Source: Hydrogenispora ethanolica (GTDB taxonomy: Bacteria > Bacillota > UBA4882 > UBA8346). Taken from it: a stretch of DNA of 64,000 nt. The translations under genes and the position numbers were made by a program. Shown piece after piece: positions 24,898 through 31,661 of this stretch. The stretch spans positions 153,780 through 217,779 of the forward strand of contig NZ_SLUN01000004.1 in the NCBI RefSeq assembly GCF_004340685.1, in the 5' to 3' direction. The notes below the pieces were generated by a model. The model worked only from the letters and a program-made list of their open reading frames with translations. It was not told the origin of the DNA and did no database searches. The number at the start of each line of letters is the position of its first letter. Within the stretch, counting starts at the first letter, position 1.

Positions 24898-27036
24898 ATG
24901 TCGCAATTGACGAAGTTTTTAAAGCTGGCGTTTGGGTGGAAACTAGGCGAAAACGGCTGGAATGCGGAGATGGACAGCAACATCCAGAAGATCGATGCCG
25001 CGGTGGAGGGGCTGGAGGGGAAAGCACATTCTCATGAGAACAAAGCGTTGCTCGATGCTTACACCTACAGCAACGAACAGATCGGCCAGGCGGTTGCTGC
25101 TGCCGAGGGGGGAACCGCCGCTCCAACGGAGAATGAGAAAGCCGCTCTGGCGGGTACGAGCGGGGAGCCCAGCGATACGAACCGGTACGTTACCAACTCC
25201 GATCCGCGGCTGAGTGATGCCCGGACCCCGACGGCGCATAACCATGATGACCGGTATTTCACGGAGGCGGAACTCGCTTCCGCTGTGGATGGATCGAGCG
25301 GGGCCGATAAGATCGGGGCCACCGGGATCTCTGGTCTCACGGGAGCGACGGTCCAGACGGTGCTGGAGTCGCTAAAGACGGCGATTGACCAGAAGACCAT
25401 GCCGACGGCTTCGGCCACGGTGCTCGGCGGGATTAAAGTGGGAGCCAATTTAAGCATTGATGCCAATGGGGTGCTGAGTGCCGAGGCGTCGTCTGGAGAA
25501 TCCGGTCCGGCTTTTTCCAATGTACTTGTCGGCAGCACCACGATTCAAGCTGATTCGGCGGGTGATACGCTGGAGCTTGCGGCAGGGACGGGGATCACCT
25601 TGACTCCCGATGCCACGAATGATCGGGTGACGATCGCCGGTCACTCCAACGCCAACGACCCCACCGCCGATCAGAAAGCGGCGCTGGCCGGGACCAGCGG
25701 GACGCCGGGCAGTACGAATAAGTATGTGACGAATGCCGATCCGAGATTAAGCGATGCCAGGACGCCGGTAGCCCATACCCATGACGAGCGCTATTTTACC
25801 GAAACCGAATTAGGGGCGACGACTGACGGGGCCAGCGGCGCCGACATGATTGGCGCTACCGCGATCAGCGGGATCACTGGGGCCACTGTTCAAGCGGTGC
25901 TGGAATCGCTGAAAACTGCGATTGATCAAAAAACAGCTACGATTCCAATGGCTTCCGCTACGGTGCTCGGCGGAGTGAAGATTGGAGCCAATCTGAGCAT
26001 TGACGCGAATGGGGTTTTAAGCGCGACAGCCTCCAATTCCGGTTCAGAAGTTCCGCTGGTGATTATGCCAAGAATGTTGGGGGTTTGGCCTTGGTTGGCA
26101 AAAAAGACAACTCATAATGCGTTTACTCTGAATCCTTTAATCGGGCTCTGTTGGGCAGTTGCCTTTGATGGTACGTACCTGTATGCTTCTGTAAATGGAA
26201 ATCCATCTTCATTTGTCAAGATTGACCCAACAACGATGACAATCATTGCTAGCCTTGCGTTTGTTGGAAACGAAACCTTTAACACGCTTATTTTCGACGG
26301 TACCTACTTATATTCCACTTCAACCAAATTCAGATTCATTAAAATTAATCCTATAACAATGACAATTGTTGGTGAGTTTGACTTTACTTCTGAAGGAGCA
26401 TACATTTTTTCCTTGGCCTTTGATGGCAAACACTTGTATGCCGGTTTGGCTACACAGCCAGCGAAAATCGTTAAAATTGATCCGGAAGCAATGACAAAGG
26501 TTGGGGATACGCTTACCATTACAGACGGGAACAGTTGCGCTGGCCTTGTCTTTGATGGTACGTACCTGTATGCCGGATTAATATCGTCGCCGTTGAAAGT
26601 TGTAAAAATCAATCCGGCGACGATGACAAAAGTTGCAACTTTTACTGCAGCTTCGGACGAGAATCGCTGTAACGCTCTTTTTTTTGATGGCACTTATTTA
26701 TATGTCGGGTCAAATACGCAGCCGGCGAAAATCATTAAAATTGATCCGGTGACAATGATAAAAGTTGGCGCCACGCTTAGCCTGGCTACAGGAGAGGACT
26801 ACTGCGGCCCAATTACTTTTGACGGCGTGTCCTTGTATGTAGGGTTAAGAACATCACCGGCAAAGCTTGTAAAAATCGATCCGGCAACCATGACAAAAGT
26901 CGGTGCTACGCTGACCATGGATGGCGGGATTGATCGAGCTGGCATGCTTACTTGTGATGGCACATACGTGTATTTCGGGTTACATACGTCACCGACCAAG
27001 ATCTATAAGCGGGACGTATTCTCCAGTTTTATTTAA
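24898..27036 (+). CDS. Tail fibre with tandem stalk repeats and seven-repeat propeller domain
   Basis: The 712-residue protein has an N-terminal attachment region, then two homologous stalk units (about 75-195 and 255-365), each with KAALAGTSG, YVTN.DPRLSDARTP, a histidine-bearing H-N/T-H-D-D/E-R-Y-F strand and VLGGI/VK. From about 380 follow seven copies of a block of the form FDGTYLY...K-I-DP-MT-KVG, spaced about 45 residues apart, which predicts a seven-bladed beta-propeller. The propeller DNA (from about 26040) is clearly more AT-rich than the stalk, indicating a receptor-binding domain acquired separately. Confidence 0.85.
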   Translation: MSQLTKFLKLAFGWKLGENGWNAEMDSNIQKIDAAVEGLEGKAHSHENKALLDAYTYSNEQIGQAVAAAEGGTAAPTENEKAALAGTSGEPSDTNRYVTNSDPRLSDARTPTAHNHDDRYFTEAELASAVDGSSGADKIGATGISGLTGATVQTVLESLKTAIDQKTMPTASATVLGGIKVGANLSIDANGVLSAEASSGESGPAFSNVLVGSTTIQADSAGDTLELAAGTGITLTPDATNDRVTIAGHSNANDPTADQKAALAGTSGTPGSTNKYVTNADPRLSDARTPVAHTHDERYFTETELGATTDGASGADMIGATAISGITGATVQAVLESLKTAIDQKTATIPMASATVLGGVKIGANLSIDANGVLSATASNSGSEVPLVIMPRMLGVWPWLAKKTTHNAFTLNPLIGLCWAVAFDGTYLYASVNGNPSSFVKIDPTTMTIIASLAFVGNETFNTLIFDGTYLYSTSTKFRFIKINPITMTIVGEFDFTSEGAYIFSLAFDGKHLYAGLATQPAKIVKIDPEAMTKVGDTLTITDGNSCAGLVFDGTYLYAGLISSPLKVVKINPATMTKVATFTAASDENRCNALFFDGTYLYVGSNTQPAKIIKIDPVTMIKVGATLSLATGEDYCGPITFDGVSLYVGLRTSPAKLVKIDPATMTKVGATLTMDGGIDRAGMLTCDGTYVYFGLHTSPTKIYKRDVFSSFI

Positions 27037-27072
27037 AGGAGATGGGCGAAATATTGACAGGGAGATGAGGGG

Positions 27073-27162
27073 ATGGAAGACCAGCAGGTCTTTTTTCATT
27101 TTCTACGGCGGCTCGGCGAGTTCCCGGTTACGAAATTGGTGACCGGGTTTTTTATTTGCTGA
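27073..27162 (+). pseudogene. Truncated copy of the holin N-terminus
   Basis: This 29-codon ORF reads MEDQQVFFHFLRRLGEFPV, matching the start of the holin at 27186 (MEDYQTFVHFMRRLGEFPL), then ends. It has a GAGATGAGGGG site. A terminator is embedded in its 3' half. It is either a decayed duplicate or a regulatory mini-ORF controlling read-through into the lysis genes. Confidence 0.65.
27122..27153 (+). terminator. Terminator inside the truncated holin copy
   Basis: CCCGGT and ACCGGG arms (27123-27147) are followed by six T residues, before the lysis cassette. Confidence 0.8.
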
Positions 27163-27185
27163 AATCAAACGAAAGGGGAAAAGGA

Positions 27186-27665
27186 ATGGAAGATTATCAA
27201 ACGTTTGTGCATTTCATGCGACGGCTGGGGGAGTTTCCGCTGGCCAAGATCGTGGCTGGGGTCGGCTTATGGCTGCTGAAGTTGCTCTTCGGGCCGGTCT
27301 TCCGGCCGGTCTATGGCACGGTGATCCTGTTGTGGCTGGCAGATTTCGCGACCGGGTTCTATCACGCCCGGGCTAATCCGGCGATCGTGCCAGAGAGCCG
27401 CCGCCTCTATCATGGCCTGGTGAAACTGGGGATCTATTTGCTCCTGTTGATTTTGGGGAACTTCTGCAGCCAAACTGAGCTAACCATTGTCATTCAGACC
27501 ATCATTGAGGCTTTCATTATTTTGACCGAGAGCTACTCGATCTTGGAGAACATCCAGAAAATCTGCGTCTTGAAGGGCTGGCCCGCGCCGTTGATTGACC
27601 AGATCATGAAGACGATCCGGGGCCGGTTGGGTGAGTTGGAGGAAAAACAGAATGACAAAATCTGA
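27186..27665 (+). CDS. Phage holin (toxin-secretion/lysis family)
   Basis: The 159-residue protein has an amphipathic N-terminus and hydrophobic segments at about 20-50, 75-100 and 105-125 (GTVILLWLADFATGFYHA; KLGIYLLLLILGNFC), matching the phage holin family with a conserved W-L-x-D-x-x-T-G. Holins form membrane holes that release the endolysin. ATG 27186 follows AAGGGGAAAAGG. It overlaps the endolysin gene by 14 bases. Confidence 0.85.
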   Translation: MEDYQTFVHFMRRLGEFPLAKIVAGVGLWLLKLLFGPVFRPVYGTVILLWLADFATGFYHARANPAIVPESRRLYHGLVKLGIYLLLLILGNFCSQTELTIVIQTIIEAFIILTESYSILENIQKICVLKGWPAPLIDQIMKTIRGRLGELEEKQNDKI

Positions 27666-28134
27666 TTTCATACGGCAAATGGAACTGGCTTGGCAGCAGG
27701 CAACGGCCTTGGGGATCAACATCAACAAGGCCGTTGTTTTTGCTCAGGCGGCGTTGGAATCGGGCTGGGGTAATTCGGGGCTGGCTCAGAAAGCTAACAA
27801 TCTATTTGGAATTAAGGCGGCCAAGGCTTGGAATGGGCAAACGCTGGCGCTTCCGACAAAGGAATGGAGCAGGGAACGCGGATGGTATACGACGTCCGCG
27901 AACTGGTGTAAATGGCCCGACTGGTCAGGGTGCATCGTTTACTATGCTGGGATGTTGAAGCGGTTATCCTGGTTCCGAGATGCCTTGCAACACGTCAACT
28001 GTGCCGATGATTTTCTCCGGGCGCTCCTTCCGGAGCCGGGGCAGCCGGGATGGGCTACCGATCCTAATTATTTTTCGAAGGTCCGGATGGTCGGGGCCAA
28101 GATTGAAAGGCTGGGTGGGCCGAAGTGGATATGA
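27652..28134 (+). CDS. Endolysin, GH73-type glucosaminidase
   Basis: The 160-residue protein begins with the FlgJ/LytG-like glucosaminidase fold: A-Q-A-A-L-E-S-G-W-G-N-S (catalytic Glu near residue 36) and A-N-N-L-F-G-I-K. It cuts the glycan chain of peptidoglycan after release by the holin. ATG 27652 has TTGGAGG upstream inside the holin gene. There is no signal peptide, consistent with holin-dependent export. Confidence 0.88.
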   Translation: MTKSDFIRQMELAWQQATALGININKAVVFAQAALESGWGNSGLAQKANNLFGIKAAKAWNGQTLALPTKEWSRERGWYTTSANWCKWPDWSGCIVYYAGMLKRLSWFRDALQHVNCADDFLRALLPEPGQPGWATDPNYFSKVRMVGAKIERLGGPKWI

Positions 28135-28757
28135 AAAAGTATCTGGTAGGCGCATTAATCGGCGCTCTCGCGGTTGTCTCAGCGGGTGCGTTTTTTTATT
28201 TCTGGCCCCGGCCCGATCCGGTCCGAACTGAGATCCCCAGGAAAACTGTAGTTGAAAACCCAAACAGGGAACAAAAACGGCAGGCGGACGTTAAATTGAG
28301 TAAGGAGAGTGAGACCAGGCTCTCCGGAAAAGCGCACACCCCCATTACCTCCCTTTTAAAACCCGGCGATTCGGTAGAAGTACCAGTCGCCGGGTTTGTT
28401 TCTACTGTTTACAAGGATGCGGACACCGGCGAGGTAGTTGGGCAAGGCGAGCATTCGGTAGTGGGGAAAACCACTGTGACGGTCGAAGATGGCGGCGGAA
28501 TCCGGGCGGATACGGAATTTGATGATTCAGTTGAAATAGCTGTGTCGGTGCCGGAAAATGAGAAACGGTGGCGGGTTGGGTTCATGGCCGGGATAGATAC
28601 GCATGGAGACTTTAAAAGGGTGGCGTATGGTCAATATGACGTTTGGCAGCAGACGTGGAAACGGATCAGTCTGGCCGTGCCGGTGCGGGCGGAGTGGGAA
28701 AGGCGGGATGGGCAGGATGACCTAAGGGCGATGGTCGGAGTTGAATTTCGATTTTGA
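28131..28757 (+). CDS. Membrane-anchored lysis-cassette protein with beta-rich C-terminus
   Basis: The 208-residue protein has one N-terminal membrane segment (LVGALIGALAVVSAGAFFYF), a charged linker, and a C-terminal beta-rich part whose alternating strands end in aromatic Phe (AMVGVEFRF). It follows the endolysin with a 4-base overlap, a spanin-like position. A C-terminal strand ending in Phe is typical of outer-membrane barrels, which would hint at a diderm host, but this is weak inference. Confidence 0.5.
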   Translation: MKKYLVGALIGALAVVSAGAFFYFWPRPDPVRTEIPRKTVVENPNREQKRQADVKLSKESETRLSGKAHTPITSLLKPGDSVEVPVAGFVSTVYKDADTGEVVGQGEHSVVGKTTVTVEDGGGIRADTEFDDSVEIAVSVPENEKRWRVGFMAGIDTHGDFKRVAYGQYDVWQQTWKRISLAVPVRAEWERRDGQDDLRAMVGVEFRF

Positions 28758-28805
28758 CCTCATATGATGGATAGTCAAATAATCTCTCTAAAATCTCTGT
28801 ATTGC

Positions 28806-28842
28806 AAAAGCCCTCATTCCTTTCGGAGTGGGGGCTTTTTTA
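28806..28842 (+). terminator. Terminator of the late operon
   Basis: AAAGCCCTCATTC pairs with GAGTGGGGGCTTT across a short loop, with a T run. It closes the structural and lysis operon. Confidence 0.85.
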
Positions 28843-28877
28843 ATTTTAGTCGAACAAATTCAACACATATTAATTAC

Positions 28878-28904
28878 TTGAAATCAATGATATCGTGCTA
28901 TAAT
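28878..28904 (+). promoter_or_regulatory. Putative promoter of the right arm
   Basis: A TTGAAA (28878-28883) and an extended -10 box TGC-TATAAT (28896-28904) lie 15 bases apart. The short spacer is compensated by the TGC extension. No large gene follows for 330 bases. Confidence 0.5.
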
Positions 28905-29005
28905 ATTAACGATAGGTAATTAAAAAGGATTTGCTGTTATAGGATGAAGAGGAGGCGGGCAATTTGTTCTAAGTTTCGGGGAACTCTTGCCGATTAAAAT
29001 AGTAA

Positions 29006-29050
29006 GAACCAATTGGAACTCATTGGAACCAATTCGAACACAAACCGAAC
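29006..29050 (+). repeat. GAAC iterons in helical phase
   Basis: GAAC occurs at 29006, 29016, 29026 and 29036 (exactly 10 bases apart) and again at 29047, each preceded by an A/T-rich CAATT-like hexamer. Phased direct repeats of this kind are typical of protein-binding arrays such as partition centromeres or repressor sites. The rest of 28905-29090 holds no ORF that I can support. Confidence 0.6.
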
Positions 29051-29096
29051 AAAATGTTAAATTTTGGACTGAGAGGAAGGAACTTTAGTAAAGTAG

Positions 29097-29125
29097 TTTA
29101 CCATTACTATCTAAAGTGGTAAAAT
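29097..29125 (+). promoter_or_regulatory. Putative promoter with inverted repeat before the PemK-like pair
   Basis: TTTACC (29097-29102) and TAAAAT (29120-29125) are 17 bases apart, and GTTTACCA/TGGTAAA form an inverted repeat over the same span, suggesting autorepression. Confidence 0.5.
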
Positions 29126-29236
29126 AATAAACGTTTATCTTTTCTTTTTGGTTATACTAAGCATTATTCATGCCATATAATGGATGGGTGATGCTTTGTG
29201 AAAAAAAGAAAGGTAAAAAAGAAGGGGGTAAGGAAT

Positions 29237-29413
29237 ATGGCTGGCGCAACACTTCGGATTGTAGAGCCAGAAAAAAAACAGCAAAGCCCTAGCTGGCCCA
29301 AACATATCCCAATGCCCAGCGATGAAGATCTTGAGTTCTTGTCAGATATGAGCAAACGAGAAACAGGGTCTGCTTTTTTCGATGTAAAAAGAAGGGGTGA
29401 TAACAACGACTGA
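29237..29413 (+). CDS. Antitoxin-like partner of PemK-type gene
   Basis: The 58-residue protein (MAGATLRIVEPEKKQQ, then SDEDLEFLSDMSKRETGSAF) has an acidic C-terminal half. ATG 29237 follows GGGGGTAAGG; an upstream in-frame GTG at 29198 would add a lysine-rich stretch. It overlaps the following gene by 17 bases, a typical antitoxin-toxin layout. Function is inferred. Confidence 0.55.
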   Translation: MAGATLRIVEPEKKQQSPSWPKHIPMPSDEDLEFLSDMSKRETGSAFFDVKRRGDNND

Positions 29414-30059
29414 CCTACCTCTTTTGATTTCAGACGAAAAAATTATTCGAGGGAAAATATTTCGGGCTGCTTTTCCGTATTTAGAAGAGCGTCCGCTAGA
29501 GTTTTTTGAAAAATGTTCAGAGTGTAATAAGTGCGCGAATGCTACTTGCGGGCAAAATTATTGCGGAAGGGTAACATCAAAACCTGATGGATTTGAAGAA
29601 CAAGACGATGCTCCGGTATATGTAATTAATCGTTTTAAAGCAAGATATGCTATCATTTTAAGTACGGAAGTGCTTAACCAAAATAAAAGGTGGTCAAGCG
29701 TTTTAGTAGCTCCGATTGTTGGAATTCATGATGATGAGTTGGACAAGCCACGTGTTAAAAAAATTATTAGCAGGGACCCTTCTTATTTTACAGCCCATTA
29801 TTTAGAACCTTCTGTTACTGGTATGCATTGCTTTATAGATCTTAGTCGTATTGGCCCGATTCCCAAAAGTTGGCTATTGCAAGAAAAATCAGCAGAATTA
29901 CAAGAAACCGATTTTGAAGTTATATCTAAAAAGATAGGCCTTGTGCTAGCCCAGAATAAGCTTGAACAGTGTGAAGAATGTGCAAAAAAACTTTGTGAAA
30001 ATTGTGATATTAAACAAGAAGTCGAAGAGCTAAGAAAGCAACTTGAAAAAGGTGCTTAA
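29397..30059 (+). CDS. PemK/MazF-like protein with cysteine clusters at both ends
   Basis: The 220-residue protein has an N-terminal cysteine cluster (CSECNKCANATCGQNYC), a middle domain resembling PemK/MazF mRNA interferases (KARYAIILSTEVL, SSVLVAPIVG, HCFIDLSRIGPIPKSWL), and a C-terminal cysteine cluster (QCEECAKKLCENC) in a helix. The clusters probably bind zinc. It starts with GTG overlapping the small upstream partner. It is likely a toxin, with the unusual cysteine ends possibly serving nucleic-acid recognition. AT-rich codon use differs from the structural genes. Confidence 0.6.
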   Translation: MITTTDLPLLISDEKIIRGKIFRAAFPYLEERPLEFFEKCSECNKCANATCGQNYCGRVTSKPDGFEEQDDAPVYVINRFKARYAIILSTEVLNQNKRWSSVLVAPIVGIHDDELDKPRVKKIISRDPSYFTAHYLEPSVTGMHCFIDLSRIGPIPKSWLLQEKSAELQETDFEVISKKIGLVLAQNKLEQCEECAKKLCENCDIKQEVEELRKQLEKGA

Positions 30060-30088
30060 TATATGTCATTGTCAAAATCATAAATATT

Positions 30089-30116
30089 TTGCCCACTTAC
30101 AGTGGGCTTTTTTATT
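30089..30116 (+). terminator. Terminator after the PemK-like gene
   Basis: GCCCACT-TAC-AGTGGGC is followed by a long T run; it lies between convergent genes. Confidence 0.85.
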
Positions 30117-30120
30117 TTTC

Positions 30121-30546
30121 TCAAAACGCCTTCTTCACAATATAGGTCACGATCCCCCACACGGCGAACTCGTCATCCTCTTTGACCTCGATTGGCTCAT
30201 ACTCCGGATTGGCCGGCATGAGGAAAACCCGATTTCCGCTTTTCATTATCCGCTTCAGCGTAAACTCTCCATTGATGCAACAAACCGCCATAGCACCATC
30301 CCGGTACTCCAGCGACTTGTCAATCACTAGTAGATCCCCGTCCTCCGCGCCGGCGTCTTTCATGGAATTCCCGTTGACTCGGCCGTAAAAAGTCGATACC
30401 GGATTCTTAACGACGACTTCATTCAAGTCGAGGATATTTTCAAGATAATCCTCTGCCGGGGAGGGGAATCCGGCGGTTACCTGGTGGCCTACGTATGGTA
30501 GGCCCGACTTGGAGAGCGTCTCGGCAGAGTGAATGATTAAGCTCAT
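30121..30546 (-). CDS. umuD: UmuD-type S24 autoprotease
   Basis: The 141-residue protein matches UmuD closely: VTAGFPSPAEDY with an Ala25-Gly26 self-cleavage site, the nucleophile Ser61 in GNSMKDAG, and Lys98 in FTLKRIM. Cleaved UmuD joins UmuC to form translesion polymerase V. No umuC is present in the window, so this is an orphan; some phage UmuD-like proteins instead act as SOS-responsive regulators. An SOS box (30570-30583) lies in its promoter. Confidence 0.88.
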   Translation of the reverse strand: MSLIIHSAETLSKSGLPYVGHQVTAGFPSPAEDYLENILDLNEVVVKNPVSTFYGRVNGNSMKDAGAEDGDLLVIDKSLEYRDGAMAVCCINGEFTLKRIMKSGNRVFLMPANPEYEPIEVKEDDEFAVWGIVTYIVKKAF

Positions 30547-30569
30547 TCTGGATTATCCTTTCCCTTTGG

Positions 30570-30597
30570 CAAACATACGTTCGATAAAATTAGTATA
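30570..30597 (-). promoter_or_regulatory. SOS (LexA) box and -10 of umuD
   Basis: On the minus strand CGAACGTATGTTTG (30570-30583) fits the Bacillota LexA consensus CGAAC-N4-GTTYC except the last base. A TATACT -10 box (30592-30597) lies just upstream of it, so LexA would block initiation. Confidence 0.7.
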
Positions 30598-30720
30598 ATA
30601 TGAATAGCTCAAATTTTAAAGTGGATAATTTTGGATTGTATGGAAGGGTCTTTGGAGGAATGTGGAAATATTTGCCTTAATGAACAATCCCCGAAATGGG
30701 ATATTTTTTTATAATTTTTG

Positions 30721-30749
30721 TTGCTTTTAGCAACATATCATGTTATAAT
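30721..30749 (+). promoter_or_regulatory. Strong promoter before tiny membrane genes
   Basis: TTGCTT (30721-30726) and TATAAT (30744-30749) are 17 bases apart, followed by a perfect AAAGGAGGTG ribosome site at about 30759. Confidence 0.75.
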
Positions 30750-30774
30750 AAAAATGTAGAAAGGAGGTGAAAAG

Positions 30775-30891
30775 GTGCTTGGTATAATAAAGGAAGTGCT
30801 TGAAATCTTGCTAACACTACTCGCGATAGTGAAAGCGCTAAAGGAAATCAAGCACTCCAAGCGTCGAAAGTCCTCCAGACGGAGACGCTAA
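30775..30891 (+). CDS. 38-residue hydrophobic/basic peptide
   Basis: This small ORF starts at GTG 30775 after a near-perfect GGAGGTG. It encodes a hydrophobic helix (LGIIKEVLEILLTLLAIV) followed by a strongly basic tail (KHSKRRKSSRRRR). Its layout resembles small membrane-active or holin-like peptides of Bacillota phages. A GC-rich hairpin follows. I cannot assign a function. Confidence 0.6.
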   Translation: MLGIIKEVLEILLTLLAIVKALKEIKHSKRRKSSRRRR

Positions 30892-30895
30892 CCAC

Positions 30896-30926
30896 CGGGG
30901 AGGGAAACCTCCCTCCCCCTTATTAT
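30896..30926 (+). terminator. GC-rich hairpin after the 38-residue ORF
   Basis: GGGGAGG-GAAA-CCTCCC pairs with a C-rich continuation, followed by TTATTAT. It may be a weak terminator that lets part of transcription reach the next gene. Confidence 0.6.
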
Positions 30927-30945
30927 ACCATGTAGGCCGGAGAAT

Positions 30946-31101
30946 ATGAAGAAAATTAGCACGCTCGATTGGGTAATGCTGGCGTTGATCGTTCTTTCGC
31001 TGCTTGATCTGGACTATCAAAGGGTTTCATTGCTACAAGTTGTCAAGCTTGGTTTAATGGCAGTTTGGGTAACTTTATTCGCGCTGAAAGTAAAAAGGTA
31101 A
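30946..31101 (+). CDS. 51-residue membrane protein
   Basis: The ORF starts at ATG 30946 after GGCCGGAGA. It encodes two likely membrane helices (LDWVMLALIVLSLLDL and VVKLGLMAVWVTLFAL) with lysines at both ends. It lies 54 bases after the 38-residue gene and is probably cotranscribed. Function is unknown. Confidence 0.6.
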   Translation: MKKISTLDWVMLALIVLSLLDLDYQRVSLLQVVKLGLMAVWVTLFALKVKR

Positions 31102-31130
31102 CCGGGAGCCGATCCCGGCTTCCGGTTACC
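31097..31130 (+). terminator. Long hairpin overlapping the stop of the 51-residue ORF
   Basis: GGTAACCGG and CCGGTTACC arms enclose GGGA/TCCC, giving a stable stem without a T run. It ends just before the AGGAGG of the next gene, so it may act on translation or mRNA stability rather than termination. Confidence 0.55.
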
Positions 31131-31144
31131 TCAGGAGGTAAAGC

Positions 31145-31321
31145 ATGTTAATTCTTTACGGCCAAAAAGAATTTGCCGAAGCCATAGGATGGGACGACCG
31201 AAAACTACGGGTTTATTATCAACGCGGGAAATTACCCGAACCTTTTGCTATGGTAGGGGATAGGCCGGCATGGACGAAAGAACAAGTCGAAGAATTCAAG
31301 AAAATACTAACCGGGCAATGA
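31145..31321 (+). CDS. Small helix-turn-helix (excisionase-like) protein
   Basis: The 58-residue protein (KEFAEAIGWDDRKLRVYYQR, then MVGDRPAWTKEQVEEFK) fits a MerR/Xis-type winged helix that binds DNA. ATG 31145 follows TCAGGAGG. It may direct excision or regulate neighbours; it faces another small HTH gene on the other strand. Confidence 0.65.
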   Translation: MLILYGQKEFAEAIGWDDRKLRVYYQRGKLPEPFAMVGDRPAWTKEQVEEFKKILTGQ

Positions 31322-31338
31322 CCCGGTTTATTTTTTGT
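31308..31338 (+). terminator. Terminator between convergent HTH genes
   Basis: AACCGGG-CAATGA-CCCGGTT is followed by TATTTTTTG. It overlaps the 3' ends of both genes and could serve both strands. Confidence 0.75.
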
Positions 31339-31528
31339 CCTCAATTTGGTGAAGTGGCTTCAATTCCCCGATTTCCTTTTGGATCCTTTCAACATCTTCT
31401 TTTTTAACCCACGACTTACCGGCCTTTTTGTAAATTGGCAATCTCCCAGCCTTCGACCACCGGTAAATGGTCGATCGGTCAACCTCTAAAATAATCACAG
31501 CGTCATTGATATGCATCAGCTCATCCAA
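31328..31528 (-). CDS. Small MerR/excisionase-type HTH regulator
   Basis: The 66-residue protein (INDAVIILEVDRSTIYRWSK, then G-K-S-W-V-K-K-E-D-V) is a helix-turn-helix of the DNA-binding excisionase family. TTG 31528 is chosen because GAGGTGATC, matching the anti-Shine-Dalgarno sequence, lies just ahead; an in-frame GTG at 31537 lies inside that site. It reads from the divergent promoter at 31547-31575 and may repress both promoters, like a lysogeny control protein. Confidence 0.7.
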   Translation of the reverse strand: MDELMHINDAVIILEVDRSTIYRWSKAGRLPIYKKAGKSWVKKEDVERIQKEIGELKPLHQIEDKK

Positions 31529-31546
31529 TCCGATCACCTCGCTTAG

Positions 31547-31575
31547 ATTGTAGCATCTTTTGCGTTTGTTGTAAA
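31547..31575 (-). promoter_or_regulatory. Leftward promoter of the divergent pair
   Basis: On the minus strand TTTACA (31570-31575) and TACAAT (31547-31552) are separated by 17 bases beginning ACAAA and ending ATGC. The same boxes and flanks occur in the rightward promoter. Confidence 0.75.
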
Positions 31576-31590
31576 TGTTGAAAATATCTC

Positions 31591-31619
31591 TTTACAACAA
31601 AAACTACATATGCTACAAT
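31591..31619 (+). promoter_or_regulatory. Rightward promoter of the divergent pair
   Basis: TTTACA (31591-31596) and TACAAT (31614-31619) with a 17-base spacer mirror the leftward promoter. TTTACAACAAA and ATGCTACAAT occur in both, so a single repressor could bind each promoter identically. Confidence 0.75.
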
Positions 31620-31661
31620 TAAGACAGTTAAGATAAGTAAATCAAGAGGGAGCGCTGAAGG

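Noticed and set aside
28358..28398. Shared origin of the hairpin in the lysis-cassette gene and the hairpin at 39813-39853
   Set aside because: The two are similar, but the latter works as a bidirectional terminator for flanking genes, and short GC palindromes can match by chance. Not counted as prophage remnant.
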